64,000 nucleotides of DNA. Origin: Begonia masoniana (lineage: Eukaryota; Streptophyta; Magnoliopsida; Cucurbitales; Begoniaceae). A model generated the notes under the pieces. It worked only from the letters and a program-made list of their open reading frames with translations. It did no database searches and was not told the origin of the DNA. Positions 1-11,246 of this stretch are shown here, one piece after another; position 1 is the first letter of the stretch; each line of letters starts with the position of its first letter. The translations under genes and the position numbers were made by a program. Where the stretch lies: the NCBI GenBank assembly GCA_022432975.1, contig CM039503.1:51873259-51937258 (forward strand), given 5' to 3'.

Positions 1-475
1 TTTCGAATATAAAAAGACGAATTCCAAGAAACAAATATCAACAGCTATAAAGTCTGATTTAACCAACATTGTCTTTAATGGCAATATTACTAAATCATCT
101 GAACTTGTTTCCTCATCGGAGCAACCGTCATCACCTGTTCGTCCTGTAATACACACTGTTTTTGCCCTAAATGATTTAATTTACACACACTGTAACTCGT
201 GGAGTGTATCTCAATTATCTCAAATGGCAATATCACTAAACCATCTGAAATTGTTTCCTCATCGGAGCAACCGTCATCACCTATTTGTCCTGTAATATAC
301 AATTTTTTTTGCCCCAAATGATCTAATTTGCATACATTGTAACTCATAGACTGTATCTCACATATATAAAACGCCTCAACATGATCAAAATCTTGAATTG
401 GAGAGCTAGATAGTACATCAAGTTGACTGTTATTTCATGTATTAATTTAGTTTTGTTATGCTTTAACTTTTATGT
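1..475 (+). other. Left flank, unassigned; open + frame of 97 codons
   Basis: Frame 2 of the plus strand is open from the window edge to a stop near base 295, without needing a start codon, so it could be the end of an exon or a relic that begins outside the window. I do not recognise the peptide. The La-motif relic that starts again at 10,924 lies on the same strand, so this could be an upstream part of that gene separated by the LTR insertion, but nothing in the sequence proves it. Confidence 0.3.
81..366. repeat. Two-copy tandem duplication, period 146 bp
   Basis: The block with the motif gtttcctcatcggagcaacc occurs at 107 and again at 253, followed in both copies by matching text through a CTGTATCTCA-like end. 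The copies differ by scattered substitutions and small indels, so the duplication is not recent. It spans most of the left flank and puts two related peptide units on either strand. Confidence 0.85.
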
Positions 476-619
476 TGTGACGACCCCGACCCGCCTGGAC
501 CGTCACGGGACTTGACTGAACTTTGCGTTTGACTTACGCATTTTTGGACGTAAAAATTTTTGACTTTTTAAGACTCCAAAATCTGAAGACATATAAATCC
601 GAAGACGTGGAAATAGGGA

Positions 620-2382
620 CACATGAAAACAAGAAGACAGGAATGGACAACTACAGAAATGGAGGACTGCAGAAATGAACGACTGCAGAAATGGACGACT
701 GCAGAAGTGGATGACTACAAAAATGGACGACTGCAAAATTGTAGGACTACAGAAGTGGACGACTGCGGACGACTGCAGAAATGGACGACTGTAGAAATGA
801 AGGACTGCAAAAGTGGACGACTGCAGAAATGGACGACTGCAGAAGTAAACAAACAGAAATGAACGACTGGAATAAACAAACAGAAATTGATGACTGGAAT
901 AAACAAACAGAAATGGACGACTGGAATACACAAACAAAAATGGACGACTGCAGAAGTAAACAAACAGAAATGGACGACTGCAGAAATGGACGACTGCAGA
1001 AATGGACGACTGCAGAAATGGACGACTGCAGAAATGGACGACTGCAGAAATGGACGACTGCAGAAGTAAACAAACAGAAATGGACGACTGCAGAAATGGA
1101 CGACTGCAGAAATGGACGACTGCAGAAATGGACGACTGGAATACACAAACAAAAATGGACGACTGCAGAAATGGACGACTGCAGAAATGGACGACTGCAG
1201 AAATGGACGACTGGAATACACAAACAAAAATGGACGACTGCAGAAATGGACGACTGCAGAAGTAAACAAACAGAAATGGACGACTGCAGAAATGGACGAC
1301 TGGAATACACAAACAAAAATGGACGACTGCAGAAATGGACGACTGGAATACACAAACAAAAATGGACGACTGCAGAAATGGACGACTGCAGAAATGGACG
1401 ACTGCAGAAATGGACGACTGCAGAAATGGACGACTGCAGAAATGGACGACTGCAGAAATGGACGACTGCAGAAATGGACGACTGCAGAAATGGACGACTG
1501 CAGAAATGGACGACTGCAGAAATGGACGACTGCAGAAATGGACGACTGCAGAAATGGACGACTGCAGAAATGGACGACTGCAGAAATGGACGACTGCAGA
1601 AGTAAACAAACAGAAATGGACGACTGCAGAAGTAAACAAACAGAAATGGACGACTGCAGAAATGGACGACTGCAGAAATGGACGACTGCAGAAATGGACG
1701 ACTGCAGAAATGGACGACTGCAGAAATGGACGACTGCAGAAATGGACGACTGCAGAAATGGACGACTGGAATACACAAACAAAAATGGACGACTGCAGAA
1801 ATGGACGACTGCAGAAATGGACGACTGCAGAAATGGACGACTGCAGAAATGGACGACTGCAGAAATGGACGACTGCAGAAATGGACGACTGCAGAAATGG
1901 ACGACTGCAGAAATGGACGACTGCAGAAATGGACGACTGCAGAAATGGACGACTGCAGAAATGGACGACTGCAGAAATGGACGACTGCAGAAATGGACGA
2001 CTGCAGAAATGGACGACTGCAGAAATGGACGACTGCAGAAATGGACGACTGCAGAAATGGACGACTGCAGAAATGGACGACTGCAGAAATGGACGACTGC
2101 AGAAATGGACGACTGCAGAAATGGACGACTGCAGAAATGGACGACTGGAATACACAAACAAAAATGGACGACTGCAGAAATGGACGACTGCAGAAATGGA
2201 CGACTGCAGAAATGGACGACTGCAGAAATGGACGACTGGAATACACAAACAAAAATGGACGACTGCAGAAATGGACGACTGCAGAAATGGACGACTGCAG
2301 AAATGGACGACTGCAGAAATGGACGACTGCAGAAATGGACGACTGGAATACACAAACAAAAATGGACGACTGCAGAAATGGA
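620..2382. repeat. 16-bp minisatellite (unit TGCAGAAATGGACGAC)
   Basis: Roughly a hundred tandem units by length. The core is near perfect and carries a PstI site (CTGCAG) in each unit. Two interspersed variants recur: one replaces the unit start with GGAATACACAAACAAAA, the other inserts AGTAAACAAACAG. The left end (620-900) is degenerate. A single copy of the unit, reverse complemented (CAGTCGTCCATTTCTG), sits at 8,734-8,751 at the homologous place in the related LTR, so the array is an expansion of LTR sequence. Because 16 is not a multiple of 3 and no phase gives a stop, all six frames stay open; the resulting long repetitive ORFs are not genes. Confidence 0.95.
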
Positions 2383-2551
2383 CGTAGCACCCGGCATTTT
2401 GGCCATGTATTTTTCCCCAAATCATTTAGCGGGATAAATTTTTATATTAATACAATGAATGTTTTAAGGAATTTTTCGGAGTGTTTAATGGAAAAACCGA
2501 ATTCACAAATTAATTAACAAATTAGTTGGAAAACCAATTAGTGGCAGTTTA

Positions 2552-2924
2552 TGTGATGACCCAAATGTGCACGTATGGTATGATGGCTGCACGAATCGGA
2601 ACCCGGATGGCTGTACGTCCGCGCGGGCGAACCGGAAGGTGACAGGTCGTAAAAAGGGGGTCGTCACAATCCCACATCGCTTGGGGAAGTATGTGGAAAT
2701 GAATCATATGTAAAAAGACCCTCCCAATATAGTAAGACGCGTTTTGGAGCACAATTGATGGATCCCATAAGAACTCCGAAGTTAAAAGTGCTTCGGCGAG
2801 AGCAATTCCAGGTTGGGTGACCTTCTGGGAAGTTCTCGCCAAACAAAGCTGTGAGGGGAGGATATTGGGCTGCGGCCCAATCCCCAGAGCAGACAATATC
2901 TTGCTGGGAATGGGGGTCGTTACA
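2552..2924 (+). repeat. Cassandra 5' LTR
   Basis: 373 bp, TGTGATGACCC to GTCGTTACA. It matches the 3' LTR over its whole length with scattered differences. The 5S-like portion occupies about 2,733-2,850. Confidence 0.93.
2733..2850 (+). promoter_or_regulatory. 5S-like internal Pol III promoter in 5' LTR
   Basis: A-box-like block AGTTAAAAGTGCTTCGGC at 2,780-2,797 and C-box-like block GGTTGGGTGACCTTCTGGGA at 2,811-2,830, in the order and near the spacing of plant 5S rRNA genes. The 5S core GGATCCCAT is present just upstream. Several bases differ from functional 5S rRNA, so this is a promoter relic within the LTR and not a 5S gene. Confidence 0.85.
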
Positions 2925-2926
2925 AA

Positions 2927-2940
2927 TGGTATCAGAGTCT
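2927..2940 (+). other. Primer binding site, tRNA-iMet type
   Basis: TGGTATCAGAGTCT, two bases after the LTR end, matches the complement of the 3' end of plant initiator methionine tRNA. It primes minus-strand DNA synthesis in Cassandra. Confidence 0.9.
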
Positions 2941-2995
2941 GTACCTAACCGAAAATGTGGCCAACGAGGACGTTGGGCCCCCGAGAGGGGGTGAT

Positions 2996-3372
2996 TGTGA
3001 TGACCCAAATGTGCACGTATGGTACGATGGCTGCACGAACCGGAACACGGATGGAGTGTACGTCCGCGCGGGCGAACTGGAAGGTGACAGATCGTCAAAA
3101 GGGGGTCGTCACAATCCCACATCGCTTGGGGAAGTATGTGAAAATGAAACATATGTAAAGAGACCCTCCCAATATAGTAAGACGCATTTTGGAGCACAAT
3201 TGGCAACGGATCCCATAAGAACTCCGAAGTTAAAAGTGCTTCGGAGAGAGCAATTCCAGGTTTGGTGACCTTCTGGGAAGTTCTCGCCAAACAAAGCCGT
3301 GAGGGGAGGATATTGGGCTGTGGCCCAATCCCCAGAGCGGACAATATCTTGCTGGGAATGGGGGTCGTTACA
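2996..3372 (+). repeat. Cassandra 3' LTR
   Basis: 377 bp, TGTGATGACCC to GTCGTTACA. A-box at about 3,228-3,245 and C-box at about 3,259-3,278, the latter with a G-to-T change relative to the first LTR (TTTGGTGACC). It is preceded by the polypurine tract. Confidence 0.93.
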
Positions 3373-4901
3373 GTTTAGGTAGGAATTAAGGTTGGTGGGA
3401 AGAAGCCAATGGATGAGAGCCAAATGTCCTGGCTTATTGAAGAAGCTAAGCCCCCCTCTCTCTTTCTCTTCTCTACGTGAAACCCTCCTCATTTCTCCTC
3501 TGTTCCTTTTCACTCCTATCTGCTTTCTCTCTTCCAGACTACCAGCGACATTCTAAACTCTGTCTTTTCTCGTTTTCTCCGGTTTTCTCCAGTGAAGGTA
3601 ATCATCTACTAAAGTTAATGAGTTTGGACAAGTTAAAATGTAAGTTTTGTTGAAGTTTAGGGTTAAGATATTTTGGAGAAAACTCACTAGTTTTGTATGA
3701 AAACACGTTGGTGTGTTTTCTAAAGGTTTGAATGAAGTTTGGAGAATATCCTACTAAGTTTTTAGTTAGCATTTTCAGCTCTGTTTATTTTCTGTACGTG
3801 CATGTTATAGGTTCGTGCAACACCGAGGCAACACGTTCAAGACTTACAACTTCACGGACAACAGGTAAGTTCATGCGTAGGTTTGGCCCTTAAGGCCTTA
3901 CAGCTTGGAAATACTAGGTTTTGGTTCGGGTAGTTAGGTCTCAGGTTATACTTTAAACTAAACGTGTTCTGTGTGTTCTGTTCCATGTTTGTTTTTATTC
4001 TGTCGCCTGTATATGTTGAGTTTAAGCACCGTATCTGTTCATTCATACACGTTTTGTAACGACCCAAAACTAAGTCGAGACAGAATACATAACTTCATGA
4101 CTTGTTTATACCTTTACACGTGAAAACTAAGGATATATTTTTTTTTCTTAAAGAAAACTCGTGGACATTCAACCCAGGCAACATAACTCAGTCATTTTAA
4201 TCTTAGAACAACTACTTGTAAACTTTTTCTTTAAAAACTCGTGGACAGGTAAAAGAACAACAAACTAAAACCTTAAATTCTCAGAACTCGACTCTTTCAT
4301 ATATCTGACAGCGTATTAATCCTCAGAGTTGGACGACATAAAATCGGGAACAATCTTGCTCATAAAATCAATCGACTTAATTGTCCACGGACTACTTTGG
4401 CATTTTCGTCCACTGATTGTTAAACATTAACGCTCTCTGATCAATTGGCTTCATCATCCACTGACTACGTTCATAGACATACTTAATTTATCATCCACAG
4501 ACCACGTGACTTACTCGTCCATGGTCCACGTGACTACTTACTCATGGGTTGCATAAACTTATCGTCCACAAACCAACGTCCATGGACTTACTTAAATCTG
4601 TCGTCCACGGACCACGTGACTTTATCGTCACAGTCCACGTGACCACTTACTCACAGGTTACATAGACATATCATCCACAGACTACGCTCATAGACTTACT
4701 TAATTTATCGTCCACGGAACAACGTCCATAGACTTACTTAAGCTTATCGTCCACAGACCAACGTCCATAGACTTACTTAAACTTATCGTCCACAGACCAC
4801 GTGATACCCACATGACTTCATTGTTCTAACTCTGGACGACAACTTTAGACGACAACTTTGGACGACGGTTTTGGACGACTGTCTTCACTTATCAAATCCT
4901 A

Positions 4902-5766
4902 TGATGCGAACCTCGGATCGAAAGGACCCGGGACCCGACAACAACGCGGAATAATTGAAAGGAACGCATTTTGATTCAAGAACAAAGTAAGGAACTAAGA
5001 CCCCAATCGAAGAATTCGATGGAACCCTAGTTATCAAAACAGGAGCTTGACCCGAGCCACACCTGTTGGCTGAACCAAAGCTATCAAAACAGGAGATTGA
5101 CCCAGACCAAACTCGTTGGTAAGAACCAAAGCTATCAAGCGAGATTCTTCAAGCGTGACTTGAAGAAGATCGTTGTTCTTCGCAAAGAACTAAAGAGAAA
5201 TCCTCTCTAAAAAAAACACTCAATTTTTTTAATTCAAACTTGTTCTCCTAAATCAAAAGTGTTTTACCATTAAATAGGCTACACATGAAAATTAAATTAA
5301 ATAATAAAAAAACGAAAATAAAAATAAAATAACTAATAAAATCGTGAGATAATGATCCTTTGCATGATAAGATATCATCTCACGTTTAAACTACGTTTGA
5401 ATATGATTTGAATTGATTTGAGTAGATTCTGTCGGATAAAATCTCTCATACGTGATTTGTTTGGATTTGCATGTGCTTCTCATGTGACTTTTTAATTCTT
5501 GCACGTGCATGTGCATGGCACATGTAAATCTTCATGCATCTTTGGCCTCCCTTGCTTCAACTTGATTTTGATTATCTTCAATCCTCGACACATTCAATAG
5601 TTTTAGATCAAGTTGTCGCGGCTCCTCTCTCCCTTGGATCTCTAAAATTAATCCTTGCAAGGCCTCACGCATCTTCTTAGCTTTTGACCGTGTCATTGGG
5701 CCGCCAATGTCCTCAATTGGATCGTTGCTCTTGGGCTTGGGCTTTGTCGCTGCTTGGATCACATCA
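4902..5766 (-). mobile_element. Nested LTR-type element, TSD tccta
   Basis: Plus-strand ends are TGATGCGAACC and GGATCACATCA, bordered by perfect tccta duplications (4,897-4,901 and 5,767-5,771). Length is 865 bp. On the minus strand it starts TGATGTGATCC and reads straight into a short coding tail (5,532-5,762), as in Gypsy elements whose pol ORF extends into the LTR. It is therefore probably a solo LTR of such an element inserted into the larger solo LTR. Confidence 0.85.
5532..5762 (-). pseudogene. Gypsy pol C-terminal tail inside an LTR
   Basis: About 76 codons containing GPMTRSKAKKMREALQGLI, a motif found at the extreme C-terminus of plant Gypsy polyproteins after the integrase. It starts almost at the LTR border and runs to a stop, so only the tail was copied into the LTR. 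No catalytic residue is included. The assignment rests on that one motif. Confidence 0.6.
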
Positions 5767-8700
5767 TCCTACCTCAACTATGGACGATGACTCGTTCATA
5801 ACTTTGGACGACTATTTTTACTCACAAAACAGAACACATAGACAACCGATCAATCGCCCTCTCAGACGAATGTTCGGCTAACTCTCTGGAACTAAATCTA
5901 CAAGTAACCTCACATCTCAATTCACAAAAATCATCTTTTAACATAAAACTTAACATACGTAGTGGAAGACTTAAGAAAAACAGATGAATCTTTAGTCTTA
6001 AAAATCTTCTTTAAACATGAAATTGTACCAGACAATCACAGTATCATCATCATAAGAAAACTTTATTTTACTTATACTTCAATATCATAGACCTTACTAA
6101 AACATGCTACGAGCAACACTCCACGGGTTAAAATTGCTTCCCAGCCACAAAATCCACGCCATGAGCATCATCTAGTAACCAAACTTAAACATCATCATTA
6201 GGTTTGAAGTCCTCACTTTCCAACTCATCACCTACATCATAAAGTTTAAACTAGAAGCCTAATGCTTAGTAAGGAGTACAACGTTTACATAAATGCTCAT
6301 GAATGCATAGTTAGTAAAATCATGTTCACGTTTTTTGTTCAAATCATGGGGGACATGTCCATGTTCGTGTCCTTGATCATATCATGGGAATCATGTTCTT
6401 GTTCATCGTTCATTCATGTGCGTGTACTTGGTCCTTGCAGACAGAAATCTTGGTCCATTGAATGGACAGTGACATATACATGTTCGTTTACTTGTTCTTG
6501 TTCTTTTCATATTATTGTTCATCATTCATTTAAGGAGCATGTACATAAAATATTTTTGTATTCTTGGAAGACAAATCATGATGCAGGAACATGAATACAC
6601 TTAAATCTTCAGACTATGGAAAGAATTATACATTAGGTAACATATCATAACATTAACCCAAACATCATACCAGAACAGACAATTTCATAAACAGAAATCT
6701 AGACATCAGAGACAGAACCAACCTAATACCCTTGTGATGTAGGGCCCTAAAGGCCGAAATCTTAACACACTCACTTACCTGGACTCCTTAGCTATGCCGT
6801 GCCTTCACTTGAATCCTTCTCCAACTAAGACATTTCATACTCCAATGTTAAATATATCCTGAATAATCTAAACACAGAGCTGGTAAAATCTTAGCTAAAA
6901 AAATCATCCTAGAATCTAGTTTAAACTTCTAAGGCATTTCGCTGAGCATTTAGTGTGCAGAGCTTAACCTTCATTAACCTTAATGGCATTAGCGTCTATA
7001 ATATCAGATTCAAATTTCTCAAGGTCTAAACAATCGATCATAATAAGAACTCTATCATCAATGTCTTCGTTAAGAAAACTCAAGGTATTGCGATTATCCT
7101 AACATTGTCTGTTTCTCAATCTTCAGACATTAACCCAATAACCATTCCTAAATTGAAGACTAAATGAAAGAATCTTCTAAACCTTATCTGAGCTTTGAAT
7201 CGTTGAAGAAGGAGGAGAAAGAAATCGGTTGCTGAAGGAGGAAAATTGCTGGGAGAAGAAAGTCGGCTACAGGAGGGGTTTAGATGATGTTTTAGACTTT
7301 CCTTTTTCTATTTATATCGATCCAGCTCACTTAATTACAATTCTCGCCATTAAATCTACTTTTCTTTTATAAACTCCTTATTCCATAAACCACTCAAAAA
7401 ATATTCACGGAAAAGATTTCCGACCAAGGTGCTGGTTGTTACACGTTTTCTGGAAAACCATGTAAATATTTTTCAGCACCAAATTTGAAGTTATGAAAGT
7501 TAAAAATGTGGAAGTAATGTATGGTTAAGTGTGGACGAAGACTAGCATCCTGTCATGTACTCCTGTTGCGCCAGCTTTTCTTCACACTTATACCTTCATG
7601 TCCAGTGAAACGTAATGTAATGTAACGTAATATTCATGTATTTGAAAATGTTTATGCACAGCATATGCATCACTGCATTTCATGTTCTTATTGAGCTCTA
7701 GGCTCATAGTTGAACTCCATGTTGTAGGTATGGATCCTCCAGAAGAGGACTTTGTGCCTCAAGCTGATGAGTAGATGATGTTAGCAGATCGAGCTCATGG
7801 GGATTGGTCGCTGCAGTCAGACAAATGTATTCCTGTGAAATGTATTTTTTTAAGTTATGTCAAGTTTTGTAAAACTTTTGTGTTTGTTTAAAAAAAAAAA
7901 CGATGTATAGACTTAGTTTTGATGTATTTAAAACCTCTGTTTGACAGTTGAATCTATGTTTGAAATATTTTGAAATTGCTTGGGATTTTCTCTTTTAGGT
8001 TGTGCATGGATTATCTCTAGTTTTAGAGCTATCCATGCAGTTTGATTTCTTAAACTTCTGTCATATTTTCTGATGTCCAAAATTATGTTTTGAATCGAGC
8101 TTTAGAAGTTCAAAGTTTTTTGGGTAAAAAAAAAGTAAGTTGTCAAACAGAGGGGTAACCGATCGATCGCCTGAGATAACCGATCGATCGGCGGAGTATA
8201 TGTTATGTTTTCAAGTCTTCAAGTTTTCCAAAAGAAAACAGTCGTCCATGCCTTCTGAAAAACAGTCGTCCATTCTGCCTCCAGTTTCTGTTGTCTATTT
8301 TGTTTTCGGTTTCTGTCTTTTATTCAGCTAAGTGTTATCGTCCAAAGTTATCGTCCACGATAACGTCACCGAAAGTCTGCCTGTTATTTTAAAAGTCCAA
8401 AGTCTGCCTTTTTGACAAACGTCCACGGTCACTGCCTTTTTGTCAAACGTCCACAGTCACTGCTTTTTGACAAACGTCCACAGTTTCCGATTGTCCACAG
8501 TTTCTGTTTTTGCCTTTGATCTTAAACGTCCGCAGGCTTCTGTCGTCTACTATTTTTGTCTTTTATTTCGAACGTCCACGGATTTCTGTTGTCTACTGTT
8601 TCTGCCCTTTTATTTCTAACGTCCACGGCTTCTGTCATCCACAGTAAGTCTTCCACAGCACGACTTCCAGTTTTTGTTTCCCATTTTATTAAGTCTTCCA

Positions 8701-10970
8701 CTGCATGTCTGTCGTCCATTCTGCCTTCCAGTTTCAGTCGTCCATTTCTGTTTTATGATTTTCTGTTCTCACGTTTCTGTTTTATGATTTTCTTTTTTCA
8801 CGTCTTCAGATTTAAGAGTTTTAAAAAGTCGAAGGTTTTACGTCCAAATATCAGAATCCTGTTTAAGTCGAAGTCGAGTCCTGGTGAAAATCCCGGGAAC
8901 TATTTTCGTTCCTCCCTGCTTTCTGTCTTCCTGTTTTCTTCTGCCAATTATTCATGTAACCTAATTTTAACTTATCTTCCAGTCTTCAGCTCTAGAAAAG
9001 GTTTTCTCTGTGTAATGTTTTAAAAGTTCAAAAAAAATATGTGTCACGTTTTAAAATGTCCGGAGTGAGGCTCTTCGACCCCGATCGGGTTTGGGGGCTG
9101 TCACATGATAACCTCACAACTTACTACTAAACTTTTTCCCAACCTCCTTAGACGTACAACACTCCAAAACCCTAAAACCCGATTCGAAACATAACTTTGA
9201 ACGTGTTAGAAAACATAGCGGAAGTTCAAGAAATCCAACTGCATGGACAACTCTAAAACTCAGACCAATCCATGCATAACTAAAAAGAAAATCCCAAACG
9301 ATTCCAGTATACTTCAAAATACAACTGTCAGAGCAGAGGTTTTAAAACATCAACACAAACCTATACATCACATAAATTTCAAAAAACTGTACAAACTTGA
9401 CATACACTTCAAAACCACACCCCCACAGGTCAAAATGCGCCTGATTGTCGCAACCAACCCCACGAGCTCGTCCCGCCAACTGCACCTACTCATCAGCCTG
9501 AGGCGCAAAGTTCTCATCTGGAGGATCCATACCTACAACAAGGAGTTCAACTATGAGCGTAGAGCTCAATAAGAGCATATAATGCAGCGATGCATATGCT
9601 ATGCATGAATTTTTGAAATACAGGAACATTACTTTGCATTACATTCAAGTGGACAGAGGTATAAGTGGGGTTTATAGAAGAACAGGAGCAACAGAAGTAC
9701 ACAACAGGTACATAACAGGATAACAAGATGTCAGTCCCCGTCCCACACTTAAACATACATTACATTCACATTTTATCTTTCTTAACTTCAAATCACGTGC
9801 ATAAAACATTTACATGACTTTCAGGAAAATGTGTATGCATGAACGTATACAGTGCTTAAACGTAGCATAAACAGGCGACAGATTATCAAAGCTAAACATA
9901 AAACAGAACACGTTTAACTTAGAACATAACCTACGACCTAACTACCCAACAACAAGCCCCAACCACGTAAAAACCTAGTACCTCCGTGATGTAGGGCCTT
10001 AAGGGCCAACTTATACGCATGAACTTACCTGGCGTCCGTAAAGATTGCAAGCCTCAAACGTACTTCCCTTGACGAGTCATGAACCTACAACGTACATAAT
10101 CACCATGAGTCACGTTACAAACAAGCCAACCAGTAACCTAAGTGGAATACACTCTAGCTCCATTCAAATAGCTTAGCTTTTCCTTAGTTTATCCATTCAA
10201 ACTTAGATAATGTTCCAGTACGTTTTCGTGTAAAAATGACGAATTTTTCTCCAAAACCCTAACCTTAAAACTTCAACGAAATAGGCGAATAACTAACCTA
10301 AACTCGCTAATTAACGTAGAGGATTACCTTTAATGAAGAAGTTGAGAGAAATCAGTGGAAAATCAGAGGACGGGAGCTGGAAAACTGTCGGGGTTGTGAG
10401 GCTCGTCGTCTGGTTCTCGCGTGAAGAAATGAAGCAGGGAGGGAGTGAAAATGTGAAGGCTTCACGTGGAAGATAAGAGAAGAGAGGAAGAGGGGGAAAG
10501 AAGGCTTGGCTTCTACAACAAGCTTAGACAAGTGTCAAACATTCATTGGCTCACACCCAACTATCTTAATTGTCTTCCTAATTTGCCCCTCTATTGATTT
10601 CTAACTAATTTGCTATTTAGTTCGTCGATTTCGGTTTCTCCGAAATTCACTTTTTCCACTAACAACCCAATTAAATTCTAGGGTTCTAATGAAACTTCCC
10701 GCTCACAAAACGGCCTTAAATTCACTTATTTACGAATTTAACCTTAATAGGCGGAATACCGAAATTCTAGGCGTTTGACTTTCTCCTTTTTGTTCCATTT
10801 TTCTTAAACCCTTAATATTCTCAGCGTCCTAATTCCAATAAAATATTCGCTACATTTCTAGCGAATTTCTTCCATTAAAATAAAATTAGGGACAATTACA
10901 TGGCCAAAATATTGGGTGTTACATATGCAATTGCAAGGATGAAACTTATTGTTAGTTTTGTTGAATGCAG

Positions 10971-11246
10971 GAAGGATAATTTAGTTAAAGATCTTTATTT
11001 ACGAATGCAAATGAACGAGTTTGGATGGGTTCCTATTCAACTAATTGCATGCTTCAATCGAGTGAGTTTATTATTTATATAACATATGTAGAAACGATAC
11101 GATATGAAGATCTCTTTAAAAAAATTTATAACATGCTCTTTTTATTTTTATGTTGATTATTCTTTCTTTTACTAATGGTAAATCTTACTGAGAATATTTT
11201 TATAATATTATATGCTTTGCGGCCATCAATGGTTGTTAAAGTTCAA
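10971..11246 (+). pseudogene. La-motif (LARP1-like) gene fragment
   Basis: Two exon-like blocks encode the middle and end of a La-type winged-helix RNA-binding domain. The first (10,971-11,061) follows an AG and reads KDNLVKDLYLRMQMNEFGW, then VPIQLIACFNR, and stops at a GTGAGT donor. The second (about 11,178-11,246) reads LTENIFIILYALRPSMVVKV and ends at GTAAGT. In LARP1-family proteins these peptides follow each other directly. The acceptor before the second block reads TG instead of AG, and the preceding YYFS-type strand is missing where the LTR inserted (10,923), so this is probably a dead fragment. The rest of the gene is not found. Confidence 0.7.

Larger units (their letters stand above)
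2552..3372 (+). mobile_element. Cassandra TRIM retrotransposon, complete
   Basis: Two LTRs (2,552-2,924 and 2,996-3,372) start TGTGATGACCC, end GGGTCGTTACA and flank only 71 bp of internal sequence. A primer site for initiator-Met tRNA (TGGTATCAGAGTCT) lies two bases after the first LTR, and a purine tract GAGAGGGGG precedes the second. A perfect 5-bp target duplication, gttta, borders it (2,547-2,551 and 3,373-3,377). Both LTRs hold a 5S rRNA-like segment, the defining mark of Cassandra. It encodes no protein; known Cassandra elements depend on proteins from other retrotransposons and are transcribed by RNA polymerase III. Confidence 0.95.
4055..7443 (-). mobile_element. Solo LTR (minus), TSD cgttt
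   Basis: Minus-strand start TGTAACAACC at 7,443 and end GGGTCGTTACA at 4,055, with a perfect duplication cgttt at 4,050-4,054 and 7,444-7,448. It interrupts the plus LTR (2,383-9,105), whose text resumes at 7,449. It carries the GATGTAGGGCC block (about 6,738) of the same broad family, and imperfect repeats built on ATCGTCCACAGACCA with five CACGTG words at 4,503-4,803. An 865-bp LTR is nested at 4,902-5,766. No gag or pol of its own is seen. Confidence 0.9.
2383..9105 (+). mobile_element. Tekay-type LTR (plus), host of Cassandra and a solo LTR
   Basis: Begins CGTAGCACCC (decayed TGTAACACCC) at 2,383 followed by ATTTTGGCCATGTA, the same start as the minus LTR ending at 10,923, and ends GGGGGCTGTCACA at 9,105. 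After removal of the insertions at 2,552-3,372 and 4,055-7,443 about 2.5 kb of LTR remains. It carries the TAAGGCC block near 3,890, ATGGATCCTCC near 7,731, a CGATCGATCG palindrome pair near 8,160-8,185 and repeated GTCGTCCA motifs at 8,220-8,750. A clean target duplication is not visible (atgga against tgata). No internal domain is present, so a solo LTR is likely. Confidence 0.7.
476..10923 (-). mobile_element. Tekay-type solo LTR (minus), split by nested insertions
   Basis: Read on the minus strand the LTR starts TGTAACACCC at 10,923 and ends GGGGTCGTCACA at 476. The flanking 5-mers are tatgt (471-475) and tatgc (10,924-10,928), a target duplication with one mismatch. Its 5' part occupies 9,106-10,923 and its 3' part 476-2,382; both align in inverted orientation with the LTR at 2,383-9,105 that sits between them. 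Landmarks shared with the other LTRs here are the GATGTAGGGCC block near 9,987 and GGATCCATACCTAC near 9,523. No internal coding domain is present, which fits a solo LTR. That the two parts are one LTR is inferred from complementary homology to the inner LTR. Confidence 0.7.

Noticed and set aside
503..2425. Very long ORFs on both strands, up to 640 codons
   Set aside because: They come from a 16-bp repeat that lacks stops in all phases; codon content simply repeats and there is no domain.
2760..2845. 5S rRNA gene
   Set aside because: The 5S-like core lies inside Cassandra LTRs with primer site, purine tract and target duplication; it diverges from functional 5S rRNA. The same holds for 54,690-54,790 and 55,690-55,790.
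2552..3372. Tandem multimer of Cassandra at 2.5 kb
   Set aside because: At first the repeated GTGCACGTATGG block looked like an extra internal region, but it is the LTR start; gttta duplications define a simple two-LTR element.
2549..3513. Proteins read on the minus strand of Cassandra
   Set aside because: They run antisense through LTR and 5S-like sequence; Cassandra is known not to code.
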